Positions 34,250 to 45,272 of a stretch of DNA of 64,000 bases are shown here, piece by piece. Every line of letters begins with the position of its first letter. Position 1 is the stretch's first letter. Origin of the DNA: Helianthus annuus (taxonomy: Eukaryota > Streptophyta > Magnoliopsida > Asterales > Asteraceae). The stretch lies in NCBI RefSeq assembly GCF_002127325.2, contig NC_035444.2, positions 78,737,392 through 78,801,391 on the forward strand, read 5' to 3'. The notes under the pieces are model-generated. The model was not told where the DNA came from and ran no database searches. It saw only the letters and a list, made by a program, of their open reading frames with translations. A program made the translations under genes and the position numbers.

Positions 34250-37200
34250 TTACTCTTGCTTGACCTTAATGCCATTTACCAATAATAAGAAGTCAAATCT
34301 AGATTTGTCAAAAGCTTTGGTAAATAAGTCGGCACGTTGGTCATCGGTGTGGACCTTAACAACATCGATTAGCCTTTTCTCAAAGCAATCACGTATGAAG
34401 TGATATTTGATTTCGATGTGTTTGGTCTTTGAATGCTGCACAGGATTTTTAGTGATATCTAAAGCAGCAGAATTATCAACGTATATAGGAGTAGTTAGGA
34501 ATTCAAAACCGTAGTCCCGCAATTGTTGTTGGATCCAAAGAACTTGTGAGCAACAACTTGAGGCAGCAATGTATTCAGCTTCGCATGTTGATGTAGCGAC
34601 ACACGTCTGCTTCTTGCACTGCCAGGTGACTAGGCGATTTCCTAAAAACTGACATCCAGCCGTTGTGGATTTGCCGTCGATTTTACATCCGCCAAAATCA
34701 GAATCACTGAATGCGACTAAGTCAAAGTTATTATCCCTAGGATACCACAGACCGGTGTCGGGGTAAGCCTTCAAATAACGAAAAATCCTTTTGACAGCTG
34801 CAAGATGTGAGGCCTTCGGATTAACTTGATATCTGGCAAGTAGGCACGTTGGGTACATTATATCTGGCCTTGATGCTGTGAGGTACATAAGGGATCCGAT
34901 CATCGCGCGATAGTATGAAGGGCTAACAGGTTCACCCTTCAAGTCAGGAGTTATTCCGTGATTAGTTGGCAGTGGGGTACCAATGGGCGTTGCATCGGAC
35001 ATCTGGAACCGGCTCAAGATGTCACCAACATATTTAGTCTGATGGATGAATATCCCAGACTCCGTTTGTTGTACTTGTAGGCCCAAAAAGAAATTCATTT
35101 CCCCCATAGCACTCATCTCGAACTTATCCTGCATGATGCGCTCGAAATTCCTACACAAAACATCATTAGTAGAACCAAAAATAATGTCATCAACATATAC
35201 CTGTACCAAAAGAAGATCTCCATCTTGTTCTTTGATGAAGAGAGTACAATCGATAAGACCTCTTCGAAAACCGTTCTCCAGCAGATATGTAGATAAGGTT
35301 GCATACCAAGCTCGTGGCGCTTGATGAAGACCATAGAGAGCTTTGTTGAGCAACCAAACCCGATCGGGATGAACAGGATCTTCAAAACCTGGAGGCTGTT
35401 CGACATATACCTCTTCTTCAACCACACCATGTAAAAATGCACTTTTGACGTCCATCTGGTAAACCTTGAATCCTTTGAATGAGGCATAAGCCAGAAAGAT
35501 CCGAATAGCTTCCAGACGTGCAACTGGTGCATAGACTTCGTTGTAGTCGATCCCCTCTATCTGACGAAAACCTTGAACGACTAAACGAGCTTTGTTTCGA
35601 ATAACCACTCCACGGTCGTCTTTCTTGCATTTGAAGACCCATCGAGTGCCAATCTTCTTGTAATTCTCAGGCTTTTCAACAAGCTTCCAAACACCAAGCT
35701 TGTGAAATTGCTGTAACTCTTCCTGCATGGCTTCAACCCAAGCACTATCTTTCAATGCTTCTTTCCACGACTTTGGTTCTTCTTGTGACACATAACACGC
35801 GAAGGACCAGTCATTCTGTTGACCAGATTCTCTTATAGCTGAATACAAACCAGCATTCCGGTTGTTTCTCAGCTGATTACGCGTCTGCACCCCGCGATGG
35901 ACATCTCCAATGATATTCTGCTGGGGATGGGTATCGTGAATCCTCATTTCAGGATTATCTGGCACACGAGCATTGATACCCAAATTATTCAGATTAAGAT
36001 CAACAACCAACTCCACACCAGGAATGTGGGTAGAGGTGGATGCATTCCCTTCAGCAGTATCTACATTCTGCGTATGAGGTGTATCACCAGAGGCACCTTG
36101 AACAGGAGCAGCTGGAGCTGAAGATCCTTCGGCTGCATCATGATATTCATCATCTTCAGAAGAGTCATTATAATCAGCAGCATCTTCATAAACCTCATTT
36201 TGAACCATATTGTTGACTGACGAAGAAGCTTGAGAGTCTACAACAATAGGTCTAACCAATGGAGAGACAGCAGCGTTGTCACTTTCCAACAACATTCGAG
36301 CCGCTGCTGATTCTTCGTCAAAGGTTGGCAGATTAAAGGAGTCAAATAGCCCATCATAATCGAACATCCACGGATCACCCGGAGCCCTAACAGGACTCGT
36401 GTACCTTTGAACCCTAACTTCGCTCCATAGCTCAATCTTTTTGATAGTTAGATTCCAAACACGAAAATTCGGAGTAGCATATCCAAGGAAGAAACCCTCG
36501 ATAGCTCGTGCACCAAACTTTCCATCCGGCTCAATCATAGTACAAGGAGCACCAAACGGTTCAAGGTAAGAAAGATCCGGTTTCCTTTTCTGAAGGAGTT
36601 CGAAGCAAGTCTTGCCATGTCTCTTAACTGTAAGAACTCTGTTCAACGTGTAGCATGCAGCCGATACAGCCTCCCCCCAGAATTGAATAGGGAGTTCCGA
36701 CTCTACTAACATTGTTCTTGCAGTTTCAATAATAGTTCGATTCTTCCTCTCAGCGACACCATTTTGTTGTGGAGTATAACGAGAACTGTACTCATGAAGA
36801 ATGCCTTTAGAAGTACAAAACTCATCCATAACTTGATTCTTGAATTCAGTTCCATTGTCGCTTCGGATCCTTTTCACTTTCAACGTATAGAGATTCTCCA
36901 ACATTGTAAGAAGATCCTTGAGGATGCCAGGAGTTTCACTCTTGTGTGCCATAAAAGATACCCAAGAAAATCTAGAGTAGTCATCAGTAACTACTAAACA
37001 ATAAGCATCACCAAACGTTGTCTTGTGCTTCATAGGTCCAAAAAGGTCCATATGAAGACGTTCGAGAGGCATGCTGACAGTGTTGATTTTCTTCAAAGGG
37101 TGAGACTTCTTTGTTTGCTTCCCCTTTTGGCACGAGACACAGATATCTTGCAAATGAAAACTTCTCACAGGCACACCATTCACAAGATTATTTTTCACCA

Positions 37201-37696
37201 AATGGTTCATTTTTCTCAAGTGAATGTGTCCCATTCTTCTGTGCCAAGATATAGACTCCTTTTCTGTGGCTTTTGAGACAAAACAAGTAACTTGTGCAGA
37301 TGTTGTAATCGCCTGGCTCATGTCGAGAATATAAAGATCATTAACTCTCGGAGCCGATAAGAGAATCCATTCTTGTGGAATTTTGAATCCAGGTTTCAGC
37401 ACATAGCAGCCAGCATCATCAAAAATCACTGAGAACTTTTTATCGCAGATTTGCGACACACTGAGAAGATTGTGATCAATTTGCTTCACATAATTGATCT
37501 TATCAAAGCACACGATACCATTGGAGATACTTCCTTCTCCAGTGATGTACCCGCCTTTATCACCCGCAAAAGCAACATACCCTCCTCTGATATTTCTCAC
37601 GTCATACAGGAGCCGTAAGTCGCCAGTCATGTGCCTGGATGCCCCACTATCAACAATCCAATGACTATTAATAGTTCCTCCTAGAACATCCTGCAC
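34250..37696 (-). CDS. pol: Copia pol polyprotein (protease, integrase, RT, RNase H)
   Basis: 1148 codons, uninterrupted. In order: aspartic protease motif DSGA near residue 17; GAG-pre-integrase and zinc-binding HRRMGH...CVSCQKGK at about 150-190; integrase core with [16 protein letters not shown] and [12 protein letters not shown] supplying the D, D and E; a low-complexity linker (about 470-620); RT from GTRWVFK through YVDD at about 840; and RNase H with [15 protein letters not shown] and YVDNSAA. The frame opens just after a TGA, differs from the gag frame, and its first codon is GTG, so it is not a normal start. TTTAATTGACATGTGCAG just before could be a splice acceptor. All catalytic motifs look intact, and it could supply enzymes to non-autonomous relatives. 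Confidence 0.95.
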   Translation of the reverse strand: MQDVLGGTINSHWIVDSGASRHMTGDLRLLYDVRNIRGGYVAFAGDKGGYITGEGSISNGIVCFDKINYVKQIDHNLLSVSQICDKKFSVIFDDAGCYVLKPGFKIPQEWILLSAPRVNDLYILDMSQAITTSAQVTCFVSKATEKESISWHRRMGHIHLRKMNHLVKNNLVNGVPVRSFHLQDICVSCQKGKQTKKSHPLKKINTVSMPLERLHMDLFGPMKHKTTFGDAYCLVVTDDYSRFSWVSFMAHKSETPGILKDLLTMLENLYTLKVKRIRSDNGTEFKNQVMDEFCTSKGILHEYSSRYTPQQNGVAERKNRTIIETARTMLVESELPIQFWGEAVSAACYTLNRVLTVKRHGKTCFELLQKRKPDLSYLEPFGAPCTMIEPDGKFGARAIEGFFLGYATPNFRVWNLTIKKIELWSEVRVQRYTSPVRAPGDPWMFDYDGLFDSFNLPTFDEESAAARMLLESDNAAVSPLVRPIVVDSQASSSVNNMVQNEVYEDAADYNDSSEDDEYHDAAEGSSAPAAPVQGASGDTPHTQNVDTAEGNASTSTHIPGVELVVDLNLNNLGINARVPDNPEMRIHDTHPQQNIIGDVHRGVQTRNQLRNNRNAGLYSAIRESGQQNDWSFACYVSQEEPKSWKEALKDSAWVEAMQEELQQFHKLGVWKLVEKPENYKKIGTRWVFKCKKDDRGVVIRNKARLVVQGFRQIEGIDYNEVYAPVARLEAIRIFLAYASFKGFKVYQMDVKSAFLHGVVEEEVYVEQPPGFEDPVHPDRVWLLNKALYGLHQAPRAWYATLSTYLLENGFRRGLIDCTLFIKEQDGDLLLVQVYVDDIIFGSTNDVLCRNFERIMQDKFEMSAMGEMNFFLGLQVQQTESGIFIHQTKYVGDILSRFQMSDATPIGTPLPTNHGITPDLKGEPVSPSYYRAMIGSLMYLTASRPDIMYPTCLLARYQVNPKASHLAAVKRIFRYLKAYPDTGLWYPRDNNFDLVAFSDSDFGGCKIDGKSTTAGCQFLGNRLVTWQCKKQTCVATSTCEAEYIAASSCCSQVLWIQQQLRDYGFEFLTTPIYVDNSAALDITKNPVQHSKTKHIEIKYHFIRDCFEKRLIDVVKVHTDDQRADLFTKAFDKSRFDFLLLVNGIKVKQE

Positions 37697-37712
37697 ATGT
37701 CAATTAAACACA

Positions 37713-40700
37713 TCAGTTGAGAATGGGGACCCAAGCCTTAGTGGTCTTGGGTCGTCCCTTGGCATCACGATACGTAAGCTCTATCTCTTGATGGTTTTCA
37801 AGAACAACTGCTCCCCCTGAATTGTCACCCGACTTAGGTAACCAAGTTTGTCTGTGCCTACCAATTTTTGAAGATTCTGGTTTTACAGTTTGTGACACAC
37901 TTGGTTCCTTTTGCACTGTTTTAACTTCAGATTTTAAAGCTTTTTCAACAGTTTTTATGTTCTTACGTCGTTGTTTAGTTTCTTGTTCTTTTACAGTTCG
38001 TTTATCTTGTTTAGGTGAAACTGATCGACGTTGAGGGTGAACTGTTTCAGGTGGAGTTTTCTCAACAAATTTCTTCTTTGGAGCATTTGGGCAATTTCTG
38101 ATAATGTGCCCAATTTCTCCACATTTGAAACAAGTTCTCCTTTCAACAGACTTAGGAGAACTTGATTGACTACCAGATGTTGAACCTGTAGAACCTGAGG
38201 TACTTGCTCTTTCATCACACCCGTTTGTGTGTTGGGTGTAATTGTTATCACTGTTACGTTTCAAAATTTTGACTTGTTGTACAAAATCAGTGTTTGATTT
38301 GTTTTCAAAAGTCTCAATTTTATCTGTACCTCTTGATGCTACAAATTTTACATCTTTTCCTTTCTTCGTGTAACGAGCTCCTTTTGATTCAACTTTAGCC
38401 TTTGGCTTTGGAGCTCGTTGTGGTTGTTTACTCTTAGAAGCAGTAGGTTGTCGAGTGATTGGAGATTTTTGATTACCAAATTGTTTCCTAACCTCAGCCT
38501 TAGGAATTGGATCACATTGTGTTACCACAATTCCTGGAAGTGTTTTTCCCAAAAATCTGTTTGTATTGTCTTCAAAGACTTTGTCAATCAAAGATTTATT
38601 TACATTTTTAATTGGAAAAACATGATCTGAGTAGATTTTATTATCTCCAACCAAAGTGTACAACACATTACTGCTTTTAACAGTAGACACACCTGTCTTA
38701 TCAGCCTTGACAGGATCAATCACTTGCTTCTCAACAGATGGAACCTCAGGAGTATCAGGATCACAAAGGATGTGATTCTCTCGTGGAATATCTACTCCTT
38801 TCATCTTGCTAAGTGATTTATCCTGATCACTTACATCCACTTCTGATTCATCATCCGATGTCTCATAGTCCTCGATAATTGGAGGACTTTGTTTCATGGA
38901 TGGTGAAGCTTCTTGTTCCTTAGAGGCTGTGTTTGAAGAATTGTCCGGTTTGAACCCTAGGCCAGTAGAAAATTCCTCAAAGTTCAAAGGCACACTGGGT
39001 TCATACCGAGGCATTTCCTCTTCATCGGGCATCTTGGTATAGTTGTCCATCAAAGGGGGTGGACACGCCTTATACCCTACACCTTTCACGTTACCTTTCA
39101 GTTGTTGAACGTCTATGATGTGATCAAGCACAAATCGGGAGTTAGAATAACTATCCAATTTCTGTTTGATCGCATCATGCTTGCATTGGGCAATGGCTAA
39201 TTGCTTCTTAGTTTCTTCCACAAGGTTAATGTATTCATTTATACTTACTTGTTTGTGGTAAACTACTTTGTTAACCTCGGACACATTTTTCTTTAATGTT
39301 TCTATTACAGATTTAAATTCTTTTTCATTCCGGGTTAAAGCCATGTTTGCCTCTTGGCATTTTGACAGTTCAATAACCAAATTCTGATTATGACTATGAA
39401 GCTTTTCTGATTCAAGCTTCATCTCTGCACATGATTTACAAATACTAGGAGCAGGAGGTTCAGAAGTTACCTGACTAGTAAAGGCTGAACCATTTGCCAT
39501 AAAGGCAGTTTGAAAAGAAAAAGCTCCATCTTCAGAGAATAGCTTTTCCATTTCCGTTGATGTAGCAGCAGCCTTCCTAATCAGAATTGATTTCTGACAT
39601 TTAAGCTCATCAGCTTCATTCAGTAGCTCCTGTATATCATCATCTCCTTCTTCATTCACATCAGGCTCTGAGTGATTATCCCCAGAAACAGAGCCTTCTT
39701 CATCCGAGCTTCCAGAATAACCAGAACTGTCATCACTTCCAGAAGATTCTTCCTTTTGAACCTGCTCGATGACCTTAGCATACAATGCAGTTCCACTTCC
39801 CTGATCACCTTCACCAAACTGAACTGACCAGTCACATCCTTCATCAGCTTGAACAGCCAAAGCCCGATTGTGATTGGTAGCTCCAGGCTGTCCCTGATTG
39901 TTATTCACTGCCACCATCCTCCGTTCACGGTTTTCTTGTTGGGCATTCACATTAGTCTGGTTTCTGAACGGGTTGTGATTGCCGTGTTTTGTTGGTCGAG
40001 TGCACTCACGTTTAAAGTGCCCTTTCTCGCCACAGTTAAAGCACGTGACGGCATTAATATCAAACCCATACTTCGTGTTTTTCTTTCCTTCCAACGAAGT
40101 TCTTCCAGTTCGCGCCATGAAATCTTTTGCCCTTCTAACCGCACTAGCAAAAGCCCATTTAATATCCATCAACTCCATTTCTTCCTTGTCGATCTGATCA
40201 TAATCTTCATTGGTCATGTTGATGTTTCCAAGCTGACCAGCTACCAAACCACAGTAAGCACTGACCATGGTGTTGATAATTTCCATATGTTCCTTAGCAA
40301 CTTCAATACTAAGGTGTGAAAGATTTGAGTTGTCGACTCGGATTGTGTGATGACTTTGAGGCTGAGGTTGAGGATTGCTTGTATAGTGAGCTTGCTGTTG
40401 TTGTTGTTGAGGTTGTGGTTGTGGCTGTGTTGGAACAGGAATGTAAGACCTCGGATCGAATTGAGGTTGTGGTGGAGCAGCTGTTGATTGAGGAAATGGA
40501 AAGGAACTCGTATTGGACACAAAAGCAGTTTGAAGCTTCGGTTGCTGAACACAACTAGCTGAAGGACCAAAACCAGGCAAATACATTTCTGTATTCTGAG
40601 GAGCTGGAGCACGCCTTGCTTTCCTAATTTCTTCATCATTTTTATGTTCCAGCTTCTGAATGAACTCATAGATGTTAATCTCATCTAGAGCTTTAGTATG

Positions 40701-41426
40701 CTTCAACAACTCAATAAACGAACTCCATTTTGGGGGTAGGGCGTCAGCAAACCTATTCACCATGTCTTGTTGAGTAGCTGCCACCCCATAAGCACACATT
40801 TCACTAATCAAATGATAGAAACGTGTGGTCATATCATTCAGAGTCTCGTTTTCCAAAAACTGAAAAGATTCAAATTCTTTCTTCAACAAATCATGCCTAG
40901 ACTTTCGAGCAGCTGCATTGCCTTCTCCTCTAGCAACTAAGGCATCCCACAATGCTTTCGTGGTCTTGCAATATGAAAACTGATGGTAGATGTCTTTGTT
41001 GAGTGCTTGAGTAAGTATGGCATAGGCCTTTTTCTCCAATTCATAAGCCTTCTTGTCATTTTCAAGCATGTTGGCGTAACCTTCAGAAGTGGATGCTCTA
41101 CTTTCAAGACTTTCATTGAATGCATTGACAAAACACATCCAAAGGTCGGTGCTTTGTCCTTGAACATATGTGTGAAAGCGGCCTTTCCATGACGGAAAAT
41201 CATTCATGTGGTTCAGCTTTGGTGGACGATTGTTACTGCCTGTTTCACTCTCACTAATCAGAAGATTTTGAAGACTTTGACTTTGATTGGATACCAAAGC
41301 CCATTGACATGAACTTATTGACTGTTGTTGTTTAGGTATGGCACTCGTCATATATTCAGCCATCGACATCTGTTTTAGATCTGGTTGTGGATCCGTACTC
41401 CAATCCCAAGGACTTGTGCAACTCAT
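37713..41426 (-). CDS. gag: Copia gag, unusually long (about 1,237 aa), two zinc knuckles
   Basis: The ATG at 41426 (MSCTSPWDW) is the likely start; an open frame 9 bases further upstream begins with TTG. Residues about 70-270 form the capsid-like gag region (WKGRFHTYVQGQ; LWDALVARG). A Gln/Pro-rich linker follows. CCHC knuckle 1 (CFNCGEKGHFKREC) is at about 40005-40045. An acidic Ser-rich region and a coiled coil (about residues 680-790) come next, then CCHC knuckle 2 (CFKCGEIGHIIRNC, about 38090-38135), a basic tail and AWVPILN. Most copia gags are a few hundred residues, so this is exceptionally long. It matches the two broken gag pieces at 16183-20000. Gag packages the RNA into cytoplasmic particles. 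Confidence 0.93.
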   Translation of the reverse strand: MSCTSPWDWSTDPQPDLKQMSMAEYMTSAIPKQQQSISSCQWALVSNQSQSLQNLLISESETGSNNRPPKLNHMNDFPSWKGRFHTYVQGQSTDLWMCFVNAFNESLESRASTSEGYANMLENDKKAYELEKKAYAILTQALNKDIYHQFSYCKTTKALWDALVARGEGNAAARKSRHDLLKKEFESFQFLENETLNDMTTRFYHLISEMCAYGVAATQQDMVNRFADALPPKWSSFIELLKHTKALDEINIYEFIQKLEHKNDEEIRKARRAPAPQNTEMYLPGFGPSASCVQQPKLQTAFVSNTSSFPFPQSTAAPPQPQFDPRSYIPVPTQPQPQPQQQQQQAHYTSNPQPQPQSHHTIRVDNSNLSHLSIEVAKEHMEIINTMVSAYCGLVAGQLGNINMTNEDYDQIDKEEMELMDIKWAFASAVRRAKDFMARTGRTSLEGKKNTKYGFDINAVTCFNCGEKGHFKRECTRPTKHGNHNPFRNQTNVNAQQENRERRMVAVNNNQGQPGATNHNRALAVQADEGCDWSVQFGEGDQGSGTALYAKVIEQVQKEESSGSDDSSGYSGSSDEEGSVSGDNHSEPDVNEEGDDDIQELLNEADELKCQKSILIRKAAATSTEMEKLFSEDGAFSFQTAFMANGSAFTSQVTSEPPAPSICKSCAEMKLESEKLHSHNQNLVIELSKCQEANMALTRNEKEFKSVIETLKKNVSEVNKVVYHKQVSINEYINLVEETKKQLAIAQCKHDAIKQKLDSYSNSRFVLDHIIDVQQLKGNVKGVGYKACPPPLMDNYTKMPDEEEMPRYEPSVPLNFEEFSTGLGFKPDNSSNTASKEQEASPSMKQSPPIIEDYETSDDESEVDVSDQDKSLSKMKGVDIPRENHILCDPDTPEVPSVEKQVIDPVKADKTGVSTVKSSNVLYTLVGDNKIYSDHVFPIKNVNKSLIDKVFEDNTNRFLGKTLPGIVVTQCDPIPKAEVRKQFGNQKSPITRQPTASKSKQPQRAPKPKAKVESKGARYTKKGKDVKFVASRGTDKIETFENKSNTDFVQQVKILKRNSDNNYTQHTNGCDERASTSGSTGSTSGSQSSSPKSVERRTCFKCGEIGHIIRNCPNAPKKKFVEKTPPETVHPQRRSVSPKQDKRTVKEQETKQRRKNIKTVEKALKSEVKTVQKEPSVSQTVKPESSKIGRHRQTWLPKSGDNSGGAVVLENHQEIELTYRDAKGRPKTTKAWVPILN

Positions 41427-42235
41427 TTTGATCAAAAATTAACAAATAACCTACACACCACAAACTGTTAACAACAAACAGACAACAATTGAAAGATACA
41501 ATCTGATCGAAAGATCAAGACTTGTTCGAAGGATCAACAGTGATCGAAAGATTACTGTTGAGTTTCGAGCGAAGTCTTCGAAAGATTCTCAATGAAAGAT
41601 CCTTATCTTTCGACTGATTATCACGAAAGATTCACAGTTCGAAAGATCTATATCTTTCGAATACTGATCTCGAAAGATTCACAATGAAAGATCCTTATCT
41701 TTCGAGATGAATCCTTATCTTTCGGACAACCAACTTTCGAAAAGATTCCAACAACGAAGGATACTTCTCAGACTTCGAAAGACTACTCGAAGAATGCTAA
41801 TCTTTCGAGCTGTCTCCAATCGAAAGATGATCTTTCGAAATCGAAAGATATCCTTCGAAAGCTTACTGACACACTGACACGAAAGGACAGGTTGGTGAGA
41901 AAGGTGACAGGTAGGTGAAGTTGCTTTCGGCAGAAAGTATGTTCTGCACACAAATCTTCACCAACTTTTTGACTTTCAAAAAGTTTGCCAAAACAAGTAA
42001 CCTTATCCCCAAGTCCAGTCACCGGAAAGATGATCGGAACACGGCCGGAAAAATCAAAGTTTCACAAAAAACGATTTTTATGTTACCCAAACCGACCCCG
42101 AACACTCCCGAAGGGTTTAGTATCCGTTTTTCAGTTTCAAAATGCAAGGAAACTACCAAAAACGAGTGCTAAACCAAGTGTCCAAACACACCAAAGAACT
42201 CGAACAAACCGGTTTTAAACAAGGTAAAGAGCGAG
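41427..42235 (-). other. Leader of young copia element with reiterated CGAAAGAT
   Basis: It is noncoding. The words CGAAAGAT / ATCTTTCG, often as TCGAAAGATC, occur about 20 times at 41495-41870; the LTR carries the G-variant CGAAGGATC. Small ORFs here are by-products. Confidence 0.8.
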
Positions 42236-42247
42236 GCTCTGATACCA
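42236..42247 (-). other. Primer binding site (initiator tRNA-Met)
   Basis: On the minus strand TGGTATCAGAGC lies two bases inside the 5' LTR (42250-42873). Confidence 0.93.
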
Positions 42248-42249
42248 CT

Positions 42250-42873
42250 TGTAGGTCCCTTTTCTCGGAGGATCGAGAACAAACCTAAACCTTGTTATAC
42301 TAACCCACTAGCAAGTGCGGAATCCAAGCTAGTAGGCAAACCGGGATGAAGCAAGTAGAGAAACAAGCACACAAGATTTCACCGATTAACACCACTGTAT
42401 TAATACGTATGAAGGTTTACGGTTACAAGCACAATGTTTACAAAACCAAAGATGTAAACTCTCAAGTGTGTGTGTGTGTCTCCAGCAGAATGCTCTCAAC
42501 TCTCTATGTGTGCATCTCTGTCTAACACTAACACACTGCATGGGTATTTATACCCATACATATCAGTTCTGGTCGAAGGACTCGATAGATGGTCCGAAGG
42601 ATCATCTATCGATAACAGGGAGCTCGAACGATCAGCATGGACATCGAAGGATCATCCTTCGATGTCTAATGGTTGAACTATGGTCGAACCATATCTTTCG
42701 AGCACCTCAAAGGATCAGTTGTATCCTTCGAGGCTATCCTTCGATCCAGACAACATCATGTTGTCCAAGTCAAACTAGGAGGATAGTTGACTTGGTCAAC
42801 TTACAGACTGACTTTGGACATCGTTTACATACAGACCGAATACAGACAAAGTACAGACACAAGTGCACCAACA
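42250..42873 (-). repeat. 5' LTR of young copia element
   Basis: 624 bp, nearly identical to 31767-32390. A TATA-like GTATAAATAC on the minus strand at 42544-42553 is the probable core promoter. Confidence 0.93.
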
Positions 42874-43970
42874 TGTTGGTCTTATATTTTGAATGAAGAA
42901 GAAAAAAGAAGATCAAAAGACAACAAAACTCCAAGATTTTTCTGTACTATTCGAATGCTGGTATGATATATAAAACTCAATTCTTCTGTTTTCGTATAAT
43001 GAAGTATTTTGAAGTTTGATTGAATGAAGTTTTATAATTTATTTCTTTAATAAAACGCAATGCTTAATGTTTGATTGAATGAAAGAATGAAGTTTTATAG
43101 AACGCAGCTTAATGTTTTATTACCTTCATAAAACGCAGCTGTATGTTTATTAACTTCATAAAATGCAATAATATGTTAATTTGTTTAATTTTACGCAGAC
43201 TTTCCCGTTGAATGATAAGGAAGAAACAAATAAAGATAAGATGATAGAAGCATTCACAATGAACATAGAAAAAATTCTTCAAGGTGCAAAGCTAAAAAGC
43301 ATAAAGGATTTTAAAATTATCCTTGTCCCGATTCTCCATATACAGCATTTCTTTGTGATCTCCTTTAATCTTGAAGAGAAACAAATATTCATCATTGACA
43401 ACAGCGCCAAAGAAGAAACAAATGAAGCTAAATATGGGGATGTGCCTGAAAATACAGTAAGTATTATTACTTATACTTTTAAAATACATATATAAACCAC
43501 CTAATCTTTTTGTTTTGTTTTTTTTTCTGTAGAGGAATGCTTTGGCAGCTTACCTTAAATCTGTTGGACATGTAAAAGCAGATGATATAGAGAAAATAAC
43601 CCCTGTTAGAATGCAGATGAAATGGAGGACACAATATAATGGAATTGACTGTGGTATATTCACTATGCGTCATATGGAATGTTATCATGGAGAACCAGTC
43701 GAAAAATGGGATTGTGGGTTTAACGTGGAGTATGAAGAACCTGCAAGGGGTAAAAACAAAAAACAAGTCAACAAGCAGACCGCACAACTTGAAGATTTAA
43801 GAAGGAAGTTCATCGCGAAGATATTATTGCATGAAATCAACGAACAAAGAGATTATGTTATTGAGGACTCAAAGAAGTTTCGAGACCTCAGTGCGAAACT
43901 TAAAAAACAATCCTATGACACTAGTTTAGATAGGATTAAAGACAGGCTTTTTAATGCTGGTTTACTTTGA

Positions 43971-44642
43971 TTTTGAAATGCTACTTATTTTCAAAACGCA
44001 ATGTTTTGATTTTGATCTTGCTAGTTACTTTGATTTAGAAATGCTACTTATTATAAAACGCAATGTTTTCATATAACACAATATTTTGATGAATGCACTT
44101 ATTTGTTTGTTATTTTATAACGCAATATGTATCCTTTAAAATTATTTAAACATTATTTTGAAAAAAATTTATAAAATATATATACAATTTATAAAACGCA
44201 TCATTTTAAAAGTATGTTATAACTCAACATTGTCAATTTTAATTTTAATATGTTTTGATTATAAAACGCAATGTTTTTTCTAATTATTCATTACCAAACA
44301 TATAATGCAATATAATTTATAACGCAATGCATTTTTTTTTTAAATTTTTTATAACACAAAAAACATAATTACAATAAGGACAATAAAAAAATAATATATT
44401 ATAATCTTCTTAAACGAAATGTTATAAAAAATAAAATAATATACAAAAAAAAGCCTTAAAAAACTGTGTATGATAGAAATTTATACAGTTGATTAGACCA
44501 AAATCCTTAAAATGCCTTAAAAAGCCTTTTGGATTCCTGATACCCAATACTGTGTATGATTGAACATTCAATTCAAAGAAAAAAAATAAAAAATAATCAT
44601 TTTTATTATTAAAAACACAGTTGATTCAAATTCCTCTAGCAA
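43971..44642. other. MULE spacer with AAAACGCAAT motifs
   Basis: It is noncoding and AT-rich. Motif copies or near-copies (AAAACGCAAT, ATAACGCAAT, AAAACGCATC) lie at about 43994, 44054, 44117, 44192, 44261 and 44321, between the protease stop and the promoter of the next gene. Confidence 0.8.
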
Positions 44643-44650
44643 TATATAAG
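44643..44650 (+). promoter_or_regulatory. TATA box of the small MULE gene
   Basis: TATATAAG lies 83 bp upstream of the ATG at 44733, in sequence otherwise free of ATGs except in the leader. Confidence 0.5.
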
Positions 44651-44732
44651 AACATAAACCTAAACTATTTTCACATTGCTCTCATCATACACCAAAAATA
44701 CACCAAATACCCAACACACACAAACCCTAAAA

Positions 44733-45272
44733 ATGACTAATGCACAACTATCAGTTTGGTGGGTTAAAAGAGGCAATTTTGTTCTTCAATTCCTTGATGG
44801 AAAAAAAATAAAATACCATTTCGTTGCTTCTGTTCTTCATAACTGCAATGAAGATGTTTTGAAAAAAATGAACGAAATAGGTATACCACCTTCTTGTTAC
44901 ACAAATCAATCAGCCGCACTGTTCAGAATTCTACACAAGAGATATGGTGATCCGAATCAAACTGCACCTGAAGATGCCCAGGTTACATCTTGGGAGTTCA
45001 TTGAGGAAACTTTCAAAGTTTCAGTGACTTGGGACGATGGTGAAGTGGAGATGTATGACCCAAAGGACATATCTACCAATGAGGATCTAGGGTTTTTGAA
45101 GCAGTTATCTGAAATACCAATCATCAACAACTCTGGTAGCAAATTTGCAGAGAAGCTCCAAAACGCAGTAGTCTCACAGGTTGAACTTTGGGTTGAATCT
45201 GAAAGTGATGAGGAAATCCCTGATGGAAGCTTAGGGTTCTCATCCGATGAAGAAACAAACTTTGATCCATGA
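44733..45272 (+). CDS. Small MULE-encoded protein of unknown function (about 179 aa)
   Basis: An intact single-exon ORF. The ATG at 44733 follows a TATATAAG box and a CA-rich leader; an upstream TTG-initiated extension is less likely. The N-terminal half looks globular (LSVWWVKRGNFVLQFLDGKK). The middle has FKVSVTWDDGEVEMYDPKDI, which resembles the beta-barrel pattern of Tudor/chromo-like folds (a weak impression). The C-terminus is acidic (ESDEEIPDG...SDEET). It has no signal peptide or membrane segment. It lies between the protease and transposase genes, surrounded by AAAACGCAAT motifs. By position and by elimination it is a candidate for a VANC-type anti-silencing or motif-binding factor, but I see no sequence match to VANC and this is inference. 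Confidence 0.65.
   Translation: MTNAQLSVWWVKRGNFVLQFLDGKKIKYHFVASVLHNCNEDVLKKMNEIGIPPSCYTNQSAALFRILHKRYGDPNQTAPEDAQVTSWEFIEETFKVSVTWDDGEVEMYDPKDISTNEDLGFLKQLSEIPIINNSGSKFAEKLQNAVVSQVELWVESESDEEIPDGSLGFSSDEETNFDP

Larger units (their letters stand above)
31767..42873 (-). mobile_element. Young, apparently intact Ty1/copia LTR retrotransposon
   Basis: Two 624-bp LTRs (31767-32390 and 42250-42873) run TGTAGGTCCC to CACCAACA, with perfect TSD TGTTG (31762-31766 and 42874-42878). I see one clear difference between the LTRs (near 42709), so insertion was recent. The tRNA-Met primer site, purine tract, full gag and full pol are all present. The very long gag with two zinc knuckles suggests the SIRE/Maximus lineage (inference). 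It lies in an exon of the MULE protease gene, opposite in strand. Confidence 0.95.
27862..43970 (+). pseudogene. Ulp1/SENP-like C48 cysteine protease gene of the MULE
   Basis: Exons I can join in phase: 27862-28057, 28713-28853, 28924-29686, 29989-31586, 31665-31766 with 42879-42960 (one exon split by the copia element), 43199-43456 and 43533-43970, about 1,190 codons. All introns are GT-AG. Exon 3 encodes a region like the N-terminal domain of plant transposon Ulp1 proteins (LKDYIESLSKEQRDTVREIG). Exon 4 is long, acidic and low-complexity. The last exons form the protease: His (codon 43346), Asp (43397) and Cys (43650, DCGIF) are all present. C48 proteases cleave SUMO-type conjugates in the nucleus or cytosol. 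Damage: TAA at 27892 early in exon 1, a frameshift at the eight-A run 29069-29076, and the copia insertion. A later ATG could avoid the first stop. Confidence 0.85.

Noticed and set aside
34250..37696. Possibility that the gag-pol ORFs are an endogenous virus
   Set aside because: Domain order (integrase before RT), tRNA-Met primer site and LTRs identify a Ty1/copia retrotransposon; no movement protein or coat-like ORF is seen.
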